Under the pieces are notes generated by a model. It was not told the DNA's origin. It made no database searches and saw nothing but the letters and a program-made list of their open reading frames with translations. Shown piece after piece: positions 23,912 to 34,971 of a stretch of DNA of 64,000 nt. This DNA is from Cinnamomum chago (lineage: Eukaryota; Streptophyta; Magnoliopsida; Laurales; Lauraceae), in NCBI GenBank assembly GCA_038049695.1, contig CP142452.1, forward strand, positions 54,642,501-54,706,500. Direction: 5' to 3'. The first letter of the stretch is position 1. Each line of letters begins with the position of its first letter. A program made the translations under genes and the position numbers.

Positions 23912-25090
23912 TGATAGTGCAGGCTAGGGCCAATGACTAAGTCCTAGAGGGGGGGTGAATATATAGGACTAAGGGAATCAATTATACCAATTTTAAACTT
24001 TTTAGGGCACTTATAATAAAACCAGAACAGATAACAGAACAAATGTAAGAAGATCAGAAAGACTTAAGTAGCATATGTGTTCAACAAGACAGCTTAAACA
24101 ATACCAAGCAAAGAGATACAATTAGATGAGTAGATAAGCTCAAGTGTGTGTGTCTATTGAATCTTAGTGATGACCTATCATACATAACAAATCCCACAAT
24201 ATAGATATAGAAATGATTAAATCATGCCACAAAGAATAGACACAGGCAACTTCTCACACAACACACTCATCTTGGAGCTAATGGAGCTCTAGGATTTTCC
24301 TAAATGTACTATACATGAGTGTTTGGAACAAGATTTGAGAGCTAAGATATGTTGGGAACAAAATAGCCTGCAAAAGCACTCTCAAAAGAGTCACTGTGAA
24401 AGGAGAAATAAGCTCCAGATTTATAGAAAAGATCCAACGGCTATGTTGGCGGCTAGCCCCTTTAGACCAGCGGCTAGCCGATTTCAAATAACGGTCTAAA
24501 ATTTCAAATCAGGTTAGCTCACGGCTAGCCGCAGGAACAGTTGGAGGCTAGCCGTGAGGCAGCCGCAAGATGATCTGACAAAAACACAGCCTCTGGAAAG
24601 CAAAACGAAATCCCACGGTTAGCTCTGCGGCTAGCCGTGGGTGACTGGCGGCTAGCCGTGGGTGCACTGGCGGCTAGCCGCATGTGCACTTGCGGCTAGC
24701 CGCAGGAAGCACAGAAAAAAAATTTGAGAAACTGCTTACTGGAAAGCTAGCCGCAGGTCTGGCGGCTAGCCCCTTTGCAAGGGGCGGCTAGCCGCAGGTG
24801 ACCGTAGGGTCACCTGACCCTTTCCACAGGGACTAATTATCAAGGATAAAAAACATGAGTTTAAAATACAACTTTTCCCAGGGATCTAATTAAGGGTGGG
24901 TATGAATTACCTGAAAAGGTTGTCAAGCACAAATGGAGACCTTCTTTGATTAATCCGGACTTTCCCACAAGCTTGATAATCCTTCTGAATGTGATCTTCC
25001 TTGAGTCAATTTGAGAGGCAAGAACTTTGGACCTCATTGGCGTGGAATTGACAAACAAAACTCAGTGCACACAGACATGTGACACTTACA
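23912..25090 (-). mobile_element. 3' LTR of a copia-like (SIRE-type?) retroelement inside CACTA
   Basis: Begins TGATAGTGCAGG and ends …GACACTTACA on the + strand. On the - strand a purine tract AAAGGGGGAGAT immediately precedes it (25,091-25,102). The terminal segment CCTAGAGGGGGGGTGAATA is shared with the copia LTRs at 47,121 and 53,103. A TATA box (TATAAA on the - strand, 24,420-24,425) lies next to a cluster of CGGCTAGCCG palindromes. No second LTR, PBS or matching target duplication was found, so the element is truncated at its 5' side. Confidence 0.78.
24450..24794. repeat. Cluster of CGGCTAGCCG palindromes in the copia-like LTR
   Basis: Exact or near copies start at 24450, 24471, 24522, 24545, 24628, 24649, 24671, 24693, 24763 and 24785. 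Adjacent spacings are 21, 23, 21, 22, 22 and 22 bp within groups. A further half-copy (CGGTTAGCTC) at 24616 is 12 bp from its neighbour. The first palindrome starts 25 bp from the TATA box on its promoter-proximal side. Confidence 0.92.
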
Positions 25091-25102
25091 ATCTCCCCCT
25101 TT
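25091..25102 (-). other. Polypurine tract of the truncated copia-like element
   Basis: AAAGGGGGAGAT on the - strand, directly adjoining the 3' LTR. The copia element at 49,010 uses the same tract. A second similar tract (AAAAAGGGGGAG on the - strand) occurs at about 25,362-25,373. Confidence 0.75.
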
Positions 25103-25632
25103 GTCAATTTCGTGACAAAATCATTTAGCTAATACAAGATTACAGAAGATATCCAAAACAACTCAAAGAACAACCATATACTATCTACAAGACCTTTTAC
25201 AACTGAAAAACGAATACAAGAACAAAAAGGCATCAAGACTAGTATGCATAGCTCTTCATATGAGATTGAGAAGTTGAACCTGTAAAAGCACAACACTAAC
25301 AAACAGAGATTAAAAGCATGAGAATGGAGATGGATTCTCTCCCTGCAAACTTAAACCATACTCCCCCTTTTTGTCACAAATTGAACAAGACAGAATAACC
25401 ATGGATGTAGAGAAGACAGACAATAAATGCAAGAAGATAATAGACAATTAAAGCATAAAAGCAGTTCATCACTAAGACCATAAAAACATCCATATCCAGT
25501 GAACATCCATAGAGAGTAACCAACATAAGTTTAAACCAATTAACCATAGGAGGGGCAGCCACAAGCCAAAAGAACACCACCAAAAAGATTACAACCAATA
25601 AAAACACAAGTGGCTATGAATCCCCAAAAGAA

Positions 25633-26829
25633 CTAATCTGACGGAGGTGAAGGAAACGGAGGCATGATAGTAGCATCTTGAGTTCTGCACGCTTTTGACA
25701 GTCCACTGAGATATTTGAGAGTCTTCTTTAGAAGCTTTTCGGTTTTGGACTGATTGCGTTCGAAAGCATCCATCCGTTCTTCAATACTCCGGGGAACCGA
25801 TGAAGAGGAAGCCTGTCGATGTGAAGAGGAAGGAGCGAGCCCTGAAGGTGCCTGATGTTGAGGAGCTAAAGGGGCTTGGGGTTGAGGATGAGGGGGTACA
25901 TCCCCTTCTTCTTCATATGGAAAGAGATTCATCTGAATTAGATTAGCGGTGCCAAAAGGTGTATGGGAAATAGTAGGCTCATTTGGGCGGAGAACACCAA
26001 GAGACCGAGCTATTTGAGAGATGAGGAAGCCAAAAGGGATTGCTGGCTTAGAGGCAGTGGAGAGGTGAAAGCGAACAATGGTTCTACAGATAAGAGAGGG
26101 AAGACACATTTGAACACCTGACACCACTTTAGAAAGAACATTTACCATATACGCAGTTAATTCAGTCCGATTTCCTTTACGAGGATAGACATTGAAGGTG
26201 AATAGGTGGTGCAACAGCCTGTATTTTGGAATGAGGGATCCCAATGGAAGGAAGTTCTTAGGATCCCATTTAACAGAACGACCACATAGAACAATAGTAG
26301 CCTGGGCCTTTTCAGCTTCAGTGAGGGTGTCAGACACCATGGAAAGACGATCAGGGTTCATTGGAATATTCATGATTGAAGAGATAAGATCGGGATCAAC
26401 CGTAACTTCTTTGTTTTGAAAGGCAATTGTGAAGGAACATAAGTCAACGGAAGATACTGCACCAGTGATTGAAGCAAACACGCCAAAAACAAGAGACGGA
26501 TATGCTTTGTCCCCCCAGTCTAACATGTTTTCCCATCTGACCTGAGCAAGAATGGTTGCTGACTCATGGGGATTTACAACATTACGCAAAGTGCGTCTTT
26601 CAACCATGATTGATCTTTTTTTCAAAGCATCCAGAATTTGGGCATTGGGTTTGAGAACAGCAGAGCCCGGCTGTGGAGGAGGAGAAGAAGGAGGGGTAAG
26701 AGAAGGAGAGGTGGACTGAGAGGTAGGCTGAGAGGGTGAGGGAGATCTAGTTCTACGAGAAGAGGAGGCAGCAGTGGATCGTCCTCGTTTAGCAGGGCGG
26801 TTCACAGCTGTTTTCATTCGTGGAGGCAT
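25633..26829 (-). CDS. 'Putative plant transposon protein' domain ORF in the truncated copia-like element
   Basis: About 398 codons from MPPRMKTAVNRPAKRGRS to a TGA near the 3' LTR. The open frame extends to 27,039, but the added N-terminus is hydrophobic low-complexity sequence, so the Met before the basic Ser/Pro-rich tail is preferred. Residues ~20-75 are Ser/Pro-rich. Residues ~90-280 resemble the conserved domain annotated as putative plant transposon protein in many plant retroelements (DKAYPSLVFGVFASITG … VRFHLSTASKPAIPFGFLIS). A Pro/Gln-rich linker and a short basic coiled coil (ERMDAFERNQSKTEKLLKK) end the protein. Its biochemical role is unknown. It stands where gag-pol would be, so the element is non-autonomous. 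Confidence 0.7.
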   Translation of the reverse strand: MPPRMKTAVNRPAKRGRSTAASSSRRTRSPSPSQPTSQSTSPSLTPPSSPPPQPGSAVLKPNAQILDALKKRSIMVERRTLRNVVNPHESATILAQVRWENMLDWGDKAYPSLVFGVFASITGAVSSVDLCSFTIAFQNKEVTVDPDLISSIMNIPMNPDRLSMVSDTLTEAEKAQATIVLCGRSVKWDPKNFLPLGSLIPKYRLLHHLFTFNVYPRKGNRTELTAYMVNVLSKVVSGVQMCLPSLICRTIVRFHLSTASKPAIPFGFLISQIARSLGVLRPNEPTISHTPFGTANLIQMNLFPYEEEGDVPPHPQPQAPLAPQHQAPSGLAPSSSHRQASSSSVPRSIEERMDAFERNQSKTEKLLKKTLKYLSGLSKACRTQDATIMPPFPSPPSD

Positions 26830-27039
26830 TTTTACAAACACCTGGAGTGCACAAGAAAACACTAGGAGGAAGAAAACACAGCATAGAGTGAAAAGGCAGG
26901 ATTTAGAAGAAACAAGGAAGAGAAAATTACACGACAATAAGTAATATGAAGAAAGAAACCAATGGAAGAGAGAAATGGAGGAAGTTGGAAAGAGAGAAAG
27001 AAAAGAGAAACACCAAAACGAAACAGATACTGTTAACAA

Positions 27040-27775
27040 AATGGAAAAGAAAATAATTCTACAGAACTGAAATATAAGAGAAAAAGAAGGGAAGATACCT
27101 TGGAGGAAGAAGGGAGAAGAGGATCAGATACGTAGCAATGAAGAAGACCAAAGAAGGAAGAGAACAGTAGCTAACCGAAAGAAAAAGAGGGAAACGAAAA
27201 GCAACTTAAAAGGGCGCAGGCCCAGTATGCGGTTAGCCGCATGAATTTTCACGGCTAGCCGAAAAAGCCCCCTTTTTTTTTTTTAAAGAGTATCTGCAGG
27301 ATGAATATTGTGTAAATCAGTTAAGGATGGACCATCTGTTTGGCCATAAGAACGAGGCCATAAATGCTCCCCTACAAGGAACATGAAGCAAATAATCATG
27401 CTAATGCTCATGCTCAATTTGAGCTCACACCCAAATTTCAAGCTCACTCACATTATCAAGCTGAAGCTCACTGCAGTTAGCAGCCATCCTACAGAAGCTC
27501 AAAAAAGCTTGTGGGATGCCCTGGTGTACCGCTGCTCCCCGATTAGTTGTCCAATGAAAAATGGACCTACAAGGCATAAATCACTTCATCGATCAATACT
27601 TTGCAAGAGAAGCCTATCTAATATGTATATGCTTCCTATCATAAATGACATAGTAGTAAGTTTTAAGAACATTTTGGATGGTAAAAGCTTGTGGGAAGTT
27701 GACACTTCCCCTATTCGATGAATCAAGACAAAACATGCATTCATGACAATTTAGAGGCAAAAGCATAGAATGTAC
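27040..27775. other. Region between the copia-like remnant and the CACTA Ulp1 gene
   Basis: Two palindrome-type words (CGGTTAGCCG at about 27,231 and CGGCTAGCCG at about 27,251) and a T-run near 27,273-27,286 mark probable LTR-derived sequence at the truncated 5' end of the copia-like element. The rest is probably 3' UTR of the Ulp1 gene. No gene is supported. Confidence 0.45.
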
Positions 27776-30700
27776 CTATTCAACATTGTTGATAAAATCT
27801 AAAATGTATTCAACTAACTCCAAACGTAAATCATTAAGCTCCTCATCGCCATATGTCGCTGCCTCCCCAAGTTCTTTCAACTTAGATTTTGTCGACACGA
27901 GAGGATCTTCCATAAGATGCTTTCATAAATTTCATTACATAAACCCCGCATTCCTTTTTCCCCGTTTGCTTAGGACACTACATAGAGACCATAAAAAGCA
28001 TACAAATTAAAAGGATTATGTTGTATGTGTGATATCATAAACACAATTATTCATTGCTCACCTTCACCAATTCCCAAGTTGGATTTCCTTTAATTCTTTT
28101 TCCCATTTCCATAGCTGCCACTTTCATTGCACTTCACACAACGATATCCATTTAGACTTAGTATTTTAAAAGAGAAGCCTTGAAAACAAATGAACAAGAA
28201 GAATTAATGGACTACTCACTCATTCACTATGAACTTTACATTCAAGTCAACAACCTTTCGTACCAAGGAGTCCAACCAGAACACTTCCATTGATGTCATA
28301 TCAATGACTAATAGAAGCCAATGACCCCTAATTCCATAAAAGCGGACGGATTAAATGACAAATAAGATTTAATTACACACAAGTGGATATAAAATGACTA
28401 CTAAGATAAATTGAAGACACGTGAAAATGGTGGAATGCCCTTACATGGTGGAGTATGGAACAAAAATCAGTTGGTCCTTTTTTGCAAATCTCAACCGCTT
28501 TATCATGTTGCGTTTCATCTCTTCTTTCTCTCCAAAATCATTGAAATGTGCAGGATGTGAAAATCCATATCTTGCTCGAGAATTTTCAAATCGATCGTAG
28601 AGAAACCTAAAGAAATAAGGTAAATAAAATGGCCATAACATCAAATAGATTAGAGACTGATATTTCTTAGGAAAAAGACAAATAGTTTACCTTTGGTATG
28701 CAGTCATTGAGTTAACCTCTAGCTTCTTCATGTTACAAAGATCTAACAAATCAGATTTGAAAAAATAATTGAATTCTATATCTTCTTCAAATACCCCTTT
28801 CTCAAATGGAATACTTATCTGACTTGATTTCATCATCGTTTCTATAATCTTGCCAAACTTTTGAAGCTGACTTGCCCCTTCACCATTGTTTGCATCACCA
28901 TTAGCTGCAGAAGAATCATCAACCGCACTCTACATGGAAATCCAAATTAAAATGAAAAAGTTAATTACGGTAGTTTAACTTAAGCATAACTAATAAGAGT
29001 TGGAAAATACACTTTACCTTATCATCTAATATCACCCATTTTCCAGGCCAAGCCACAAATGAGTTGTGTGCATCTAAAATAGTGGTCAAAATACCACGTA
29101 CGGGTATAGGAAGAGGGGAATCAGGACACAATACACAATCTATCGACACTCGTACATTGTGCTCCCCTAAAGAAATATTGTGAATCTTTTCCAATGGTCC
29201 AGTCTTCCCATAAACCTTTCCTTTCGCAACAATCTTGTCCTTTGATCCCAATGCCAATCTACAATTCTGCATCTTCAAATAATATATAAGTACTAAATCT
29301 TACATCGACTAATGTATATAATACGATGAAACTAATGTTGGTTGTAATTTCTTAATTTAATAGCCGGCCCATAAAACATACTTGCGGGGAACCAAGATTA
29401 TTTGATGATGTCTGGTTCACTTTTGAAGTACCTCCATATTCAAGCTGCATGTTATAAGAGTTAAATACGAATTCAAATGGTTATTAACCAATGCATATAG
29501 TTAGGTAAAATAGTTAAGAAATCATGTATTCAACATAATATACCAAAACAACAAAAAACTATGGTTTAGTAAATTACCTGTTGACCTTTTAAAACGCCAC
29601 TACTATTGGATGCAATATTTTCTGAATGGGGAGAGTTCTGACGTGTCTCTATATCCTTCACAACTTGTTCTAAAATTCTCACCCTTTCTTGAGATTCATG
29701 TAACTGGGCCAACAACTCCTCATTATACTTCTTCGTTCCGCGTTTTGGTATTTTGAAATAGGCCATTGGAGTGACATGCTTCCCTTCCCCTCTAACTCGT
29801 CCACAATGCTCCGGGGTACCCAAAGCCATAGTAAGAACATCATTGCTCCCCTCAGTCATTACAGCCCCCTCATTTACTTTCTTTTTCAGATCATCCTACA
29901 ATAATCATGACACCAATGAATCCCGAGCCATATGTATATAGCTAATATTTAAATACCAATGAATCCCCTTAGGGAGAATACTCAACCTACAAGTTATAGT
30001 GAAGACGTTTGATGCCTCGCATCTACCTTGGGCACTCTTACAAAAAGTCTAAAACAATTTACAATTTTTCAAAGAATGAAAACTTACAATTTTTCCTACT
30101 ACTTCCCTTGTGGAATCATTTGAATAGTCCCCGTTTTTGTTTTGACGAGCCAATTTCCATTTGAGACTCCTATCTTCATGATCAACGAAAATGCCCGTCT
30201 CTTTGGAACACAATTAAACATCTAAGTTAGTTTAGTTCAACCGTAAGAAACTATTTAAAATAGTTCTATAGTAAATGTACTTACAATATCTTCTTCAAGA
30301 CCCGCATAGCCTGATCTGCTTAGTCGGTGTGTATACACATTATTGGACTGCCTTTTAGATTGTAGAATGTTTAACTCCTTCAAATTACAAAGAAGAAAAT
30401 ACATTATTGTGCCGGGGTGTGCTGCAGTGTACAGGGGTGTGCTGCAGTGCAGTTGTGGGCTGTGTGTGGTGTGCTCAGTGTTGTGTGAGTGAGTGCAATG
30501 GTGTGGCTCCACAAGTAATCTATAGAAGTAGATATATACCTGAAACTCTGGGGTCAACCTTGATTGCACAAATTTAGTCCAATCTAATTTATCGATAAAC
30601 TTATACTTTGTAGGTGGCTCCACAAGTAGTTCGGGATTATCTTTGAATGGAAGTATGTACTTAGTAGTCAAAGTTGTCTTGAACGTCCTCCACTTGAGGC

Positions 30701-31170
30701 CAATATCAGATATAACTTGAGCCTTAGTATTTTCATCCAACACAAATCTGGTCTATACCAAATGAATTAAATAGTAAAAAACGATAAATAGCTTAGTAAG
30801 GCACATATTATTCTAAGGTCTTCCAAAAGTAACAGGAAATCACATATTTATTTACCTTCATTGTATCCCATAAATCTCTTTCCAGTTGCCCTTCCCTAAG
30901 ATCTTTCAATTTACGCCAATCACTAACTGCGTTAAGTGGGACCATCACTCTTGCCAAAGCCCCTTCATAACCAGCTATTTTCCGGCGTACTTCTTGTGGT
31001 GTAGGCCTACCCTTTTGATCATACTCAACAGTAATTACCTTTCCATCCCAATTCTTGGTCAACTCAAGCATTAAAGTTGTCCCCCTAGCTTTCCTTTTTT
31101 TTTGAATGCGGTGTTCACCAACATTACTTATGTTGTCCTGTGATTCACGAAAATGACTTTCTGGATCCAT
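27776..31170 (-). CDS. CACTA second gene: Transposase_24 (Ptta/En/Spm) region with C-terminal Ulp1/C48 cysteine protease
   Basis: Multi-exon gene on the - strand, downstream of TNP2. Approximate exons, each ending at a GT donor: 31,170-30,856; 30,752-30,540 (YILPFKDNPELLVEPPTKYK, Transposase_24-like); 30,379-30,286; 30,205-30,089; 29,896-29,580; 29,446-29,384; 29,273-29,018 (DUF8039-like, KVYGKTGPLEKIHNISLGEH); 28,931-28,692; 28,617-28,445 (AKKDQLIFVPYSTM); 28,333-28,215; 28,134-28,058; and ~27,970-27,776. The last exons form a Ulp1-type protease. His is in GHWLLLVIDM (CAT 28,321-28,323), Asp in VFWLDSL (28,270-28,272), Gln in CPKQTG, and Cys in KECGVYVM (27,948-27,950). All four catalytic positions are present. 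A one-base frame break is apparent just after the Cys, near 27,925. TNPA-like DNA binding plus a SUMO-protease-like activity is inferred from family knowledge. A 5' exon may precede 31,170. Confidence 0.75.
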
Positions 31171-31387
31171 TACTAGCTGTGAAAAAAAAAACATACATAT
31201 CAATAAATATATTGTGTATGTCATGGAATAGGTAATACATACAACAATGCAATGCATAGCATACTAACACTACCACTAAGTGTGACATCAGTTCAAATAA
31301 CCTATATATGCTTCTTACAAAAAAGTACATAAGGGAATATTTAGCAATAATAAACACTTACACAAAAAACACAATTATAATACATTT

Positions 31388-34300
31388 TCAAATATCAATG
31401 TCAGTCCAAGTCCCCTCAGCATCTTCACGCGTGTACATTGACTCAGATTCATTTATAGCATCCAATGGTTCATCCAATTGCATTACTTCATGACGAGTTT
31501 GATCTTCAAAGCCAGCATCAAAGAGGACTTCTTCATTGTCATCAACATTATAGGTTCTTTCAGGAGTTGCTAGAGCAATGGACCATTTATGATTGACTGG
31601 ATCAGGTACATAGAAGACTTTCTTTGCTTGAGAGGCTAAAATGAAAGAATCAGATTTATAACCAATTCTAGCCAGATCAACTATGGTGAATCCCAGCTCA
31701 TCTACCTTAAAGCCAGTCTTGTTGTCAACCCAATCACACTTGAACAATGGGATTTTGAAATGACTATAATCAATCAACCATATTTCCACAATAACACCAT
31801 AGTACCCTGATTCACAGAAAACAGGATTATTATCCTTTGCACTAGACACGTTCATCGCCGTGGCCACTAGACTTACACCACTATTCTGAGTGACATGTGA
31901 AGCATCACGATCCTTTGTGGTAAAATGAGAACCATTAATGGTATAACTATGATATTTTATAACGTGTATACGAGGACCTTGTGATACCCATCTCAAGATT
32001 TCTGAGGTGTTGTTACCGGTGACACGTCGATCTTCAAAAACCTGTGTTCCTAAGAAAGTTAGTCACATTTAGTAAATAGACACAACACAAGTCTTATGAT
32101 TGACAATTGTTACCTCGTTTTTGAGCCAAGAACTAAAAGAACGGTTATGTTCATCTTGTAACCATTTAAGAATTTTGGACTGCCGAGGAAATGTTTTCTT
32201 TAGGTGGTTCATGTGTCTCCTGCATAGTTTTCCATACGAACCGCATGTTAGCGGTAAAACTAGTGTAACGCTTTAATTTGTAAGTCAAGAAGTTAAAATA
32301 CAATTACTCAATATAGGGTTGAACAACACTTGTGTTGTGCAATACATAACAATGTGCTTGCTCCAAGGACTTAGCATCAACTTCAACAAAATCACCTCCT
32401 GGAGGTTTCTTGCCAGTCACAATTTCAGGGTAAGTTTTATCTTCAAATGGTGGAATTCCAACTGCATCCAATCCAGAGAAGTGCTCACTACAAAATTCAA
32501 CCGCTTCCTCTGCAATATAACACTCTGCCATGCAACCTTCTGGACGGTAACGATTTCTTACTTGACCTTTTAAAACCGACATATACCTAAAACATAGTAA
32601 ACCATTGATTACTTTAAATAATTTAAATTAGTAAATTACACTTGAAGAATATTTAAAGTTATTCATACCTCTCAAATCCATACATCCATCGGAAACAAAC
32701 AGGGCCCCCAATCTGGATTTCTCGAACGAGATGGACGGTTAAATGAACCATAATATCAAAGAATGATGGTGGGAAATATTTTTCTAGCAAACACAAGGTG
32801 ACCACCAGATTCTTCTGAACTTCAAGCAATCGAGGTACATCTACTACCTTCGCACATAACTCATTAAAAAATGAGCAAAATCTGATAAGTACAACTCTCA
32901 CATGTTTTGGTAGCACGGATCGTATAGCAACAGGAAGTAATTGCTGCATCAACACATGGCAATCATGAGATTTCATACCCCCCAACTTTAAGTCTTGCAT
33001 AGAAACCAATGCTCTGAAATTTGATGAGTATCCATCTGGAACTTTTAACTTATGCAATGTTTCACACACACTGGATTTCTCTTCTTTGGATAATGAGAAA
33101 CAAGCTGGTGGTAAGTACGCTCTATTCTGACTTACATCAGGTGCCAGTTCATCCCTTAAACCCATATCCTGCAAATCAAGGCGACTATTCAGTCCATCCT
33201 TTGTTTTACCTGGAATATTCAGCAAGGTTCCAATAAGACTCTCACAAACATTTTTCTCTATGTGCATCACATCCAAGTTGTGTCGAAGAAGCAAGTATTT
33301 CCAGTAGTCGAGGTTAAAGAAAATTGACTTCTTCTTCCAACAAATTCTAGCACCATCATCACTACCATCTTCCACTCGCTTCCTCTTCAATGAAGTCGAT
33401 CTTTTTGATTTTTTTTTCTTTTTCTTGGGCTTCTCTTTTGGTACTGGTTTCCCCCACAAGGTTTTGATTCCATTAACCTTTTCTGCCACTTCTTCACCAG
33501 TCAAAATCATTGGTGCTTTTCGAAACTCTTGCTCACCATTAAATGATTTTTTCTGTTTCCGAAAGGGATGATCTTCTGGAAGGAACATTCGATGGGCCAT
33601 GTATACGTTCTTCCTCGAATGTTTTAATCTGCATGATTGTGTCTGTTCGCCACATATGGGGCAACCATGATAGCCTTTTACAACACAACCAGACAAATTA
33701 CCATATGCAGGGAAATCATTAATGGTCCACAACAACATTGCTTTCAACGTAAAAGCCTCTTGTCGGTAAGCATCATGAGCTTTAACCCCTGTATCCCATA
33801 GTGTTTTCAAGTCATCGATTAATGGTTCTAGGTAAACATCGATGTCGTTTCCAGGTTGTCGTGGACCCGATATCAACATCGTTAAAATCACAAACTTTCT
33901 TTTCATGTACAACCAAGGCGGGAGATTGTAAGTGACTAACATTACTGGCCAACAACTATACTTGCTGCTCATCGAACCATGCGGATTGACCCCATCCGCT
34001 GAAAGTGCTAAGCGCAAATTTCTTGGCTCTTGTGCAAACTCCGGCCATTTATCATCTACCAACTTCCATGCGGGGGAGTCAGCTGGGTGGCGTAACTTAT
34101 CGTCAACCAATCTCTCATCAGCGTGCCAAGTCATCTGTTTCGATGTCTGTACCGACTGAAATAATTTCTTAAACCTAGGGATAGGTGGAAAATACCATAG
34201 AACTTTTGCCGGCACCCCCTTACATTGCTCAGTCAGGTTCTTATTCACTTTGTATCTTGACTCACCACAAGTAGGGCAACTAGTTTTATTCTCATTATCA

Positions 34301-34971
34301 GATCCCTTTCTATAAAGCACGCAATCATTCGGACATGCGTCTATCTTCTCATAGCTCATCCCATACACAGACAATGTCTTTTTAACCTCTTTCATACTTC
34401 GGGGCAGTAAATTATTATCGTCGGGTAGCATGTCTCCAATGATTTTCAACAACCGTGAAAAGCTTATGTCAGACCACCCACTCCTTGCTTTCTCATTAAA
34501 CAATGTAACTACTGCAGATAATTTGGTAAACTTTAGACAACCTTTGTATAAAGGTTCCTCAGCCTCTGCAAGAATTCTTTGAAACTTTTCAGGATTTGAT
34601 GAATACTGGTCACAAGCGGTCTGAGCCAATTTTAATGAGCTTGCAGCATCATCTGGGGGTGTAGTATCATCTGGGACATCACTCCCAAAATGGTGTTGGG
34701 TGGACCTATTTAAAGGCACACTTGAGGGAGCTTCACCAGGAGATGCTTCTCCATGCCATATCCACCTAGTATAACTTCGATCGATACCATGGAAAAAGAG
34801 ATGGTACTCAACATCCTTAGCTACAAATTTATTGAGATTCCCACATGTTTTGCATGGACATGGCATGGGATTCCCATCACCAAACTTCTTTTTCGCAAAC
34901 ATAAAAAAACTTTCAACCCCTTCCCCGTATGCAATAGAAAACCGATTCAATGACATCCAAGACTTGTCCAT
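31388..34971 (-). CDS. TNP2-type CACTA transposase
   Basis: Exons on the - strand: 34,971-32,669; 32,586-32,308; about 32,23x-32,116; and about 32,044-31,388, all with GT donors and AG acceptors. The start MDKSWM is preferred over an upstream Met at 35,007 because it opens the transposase-associated domain (CPCKTCGN, residues ~1-75). The TNP2 core follows, with WHADERL, LALSADGVNPHG, CPICGEQTQ and HNLDVMHIEKNVCESL. A DUF4218 region (MKSHDCHVLMQQLLPVAIR … LEKYFPPSFFDIMVHL) crosses into the second exon, then a small exon (RRHMNHLKKTFPR), then DUF4216 (VIVEIWLIDYSHFKIPLFKCDW). Frames are open through all four exons. The protein should cut and join the element ends. Confidence 0.9.

Noticed and set aside
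24450..24794. Regularly spaced short repeats resembling a CRISPR array
   Set aside because: The repeats are 10-bp palindromes with similar, not unique, 11-12 bp spacers, inside a plant retrotransposon LTR. No cas genes are present.
30400..30500. TG-rich stretch with GTGCTGCAGTG repeats as a possible insertion
   Set aside because: It lies in an intron of the CACTA Ulp1 gene, with no terminal repeats or duplication; treated as simple-sequence DNA.
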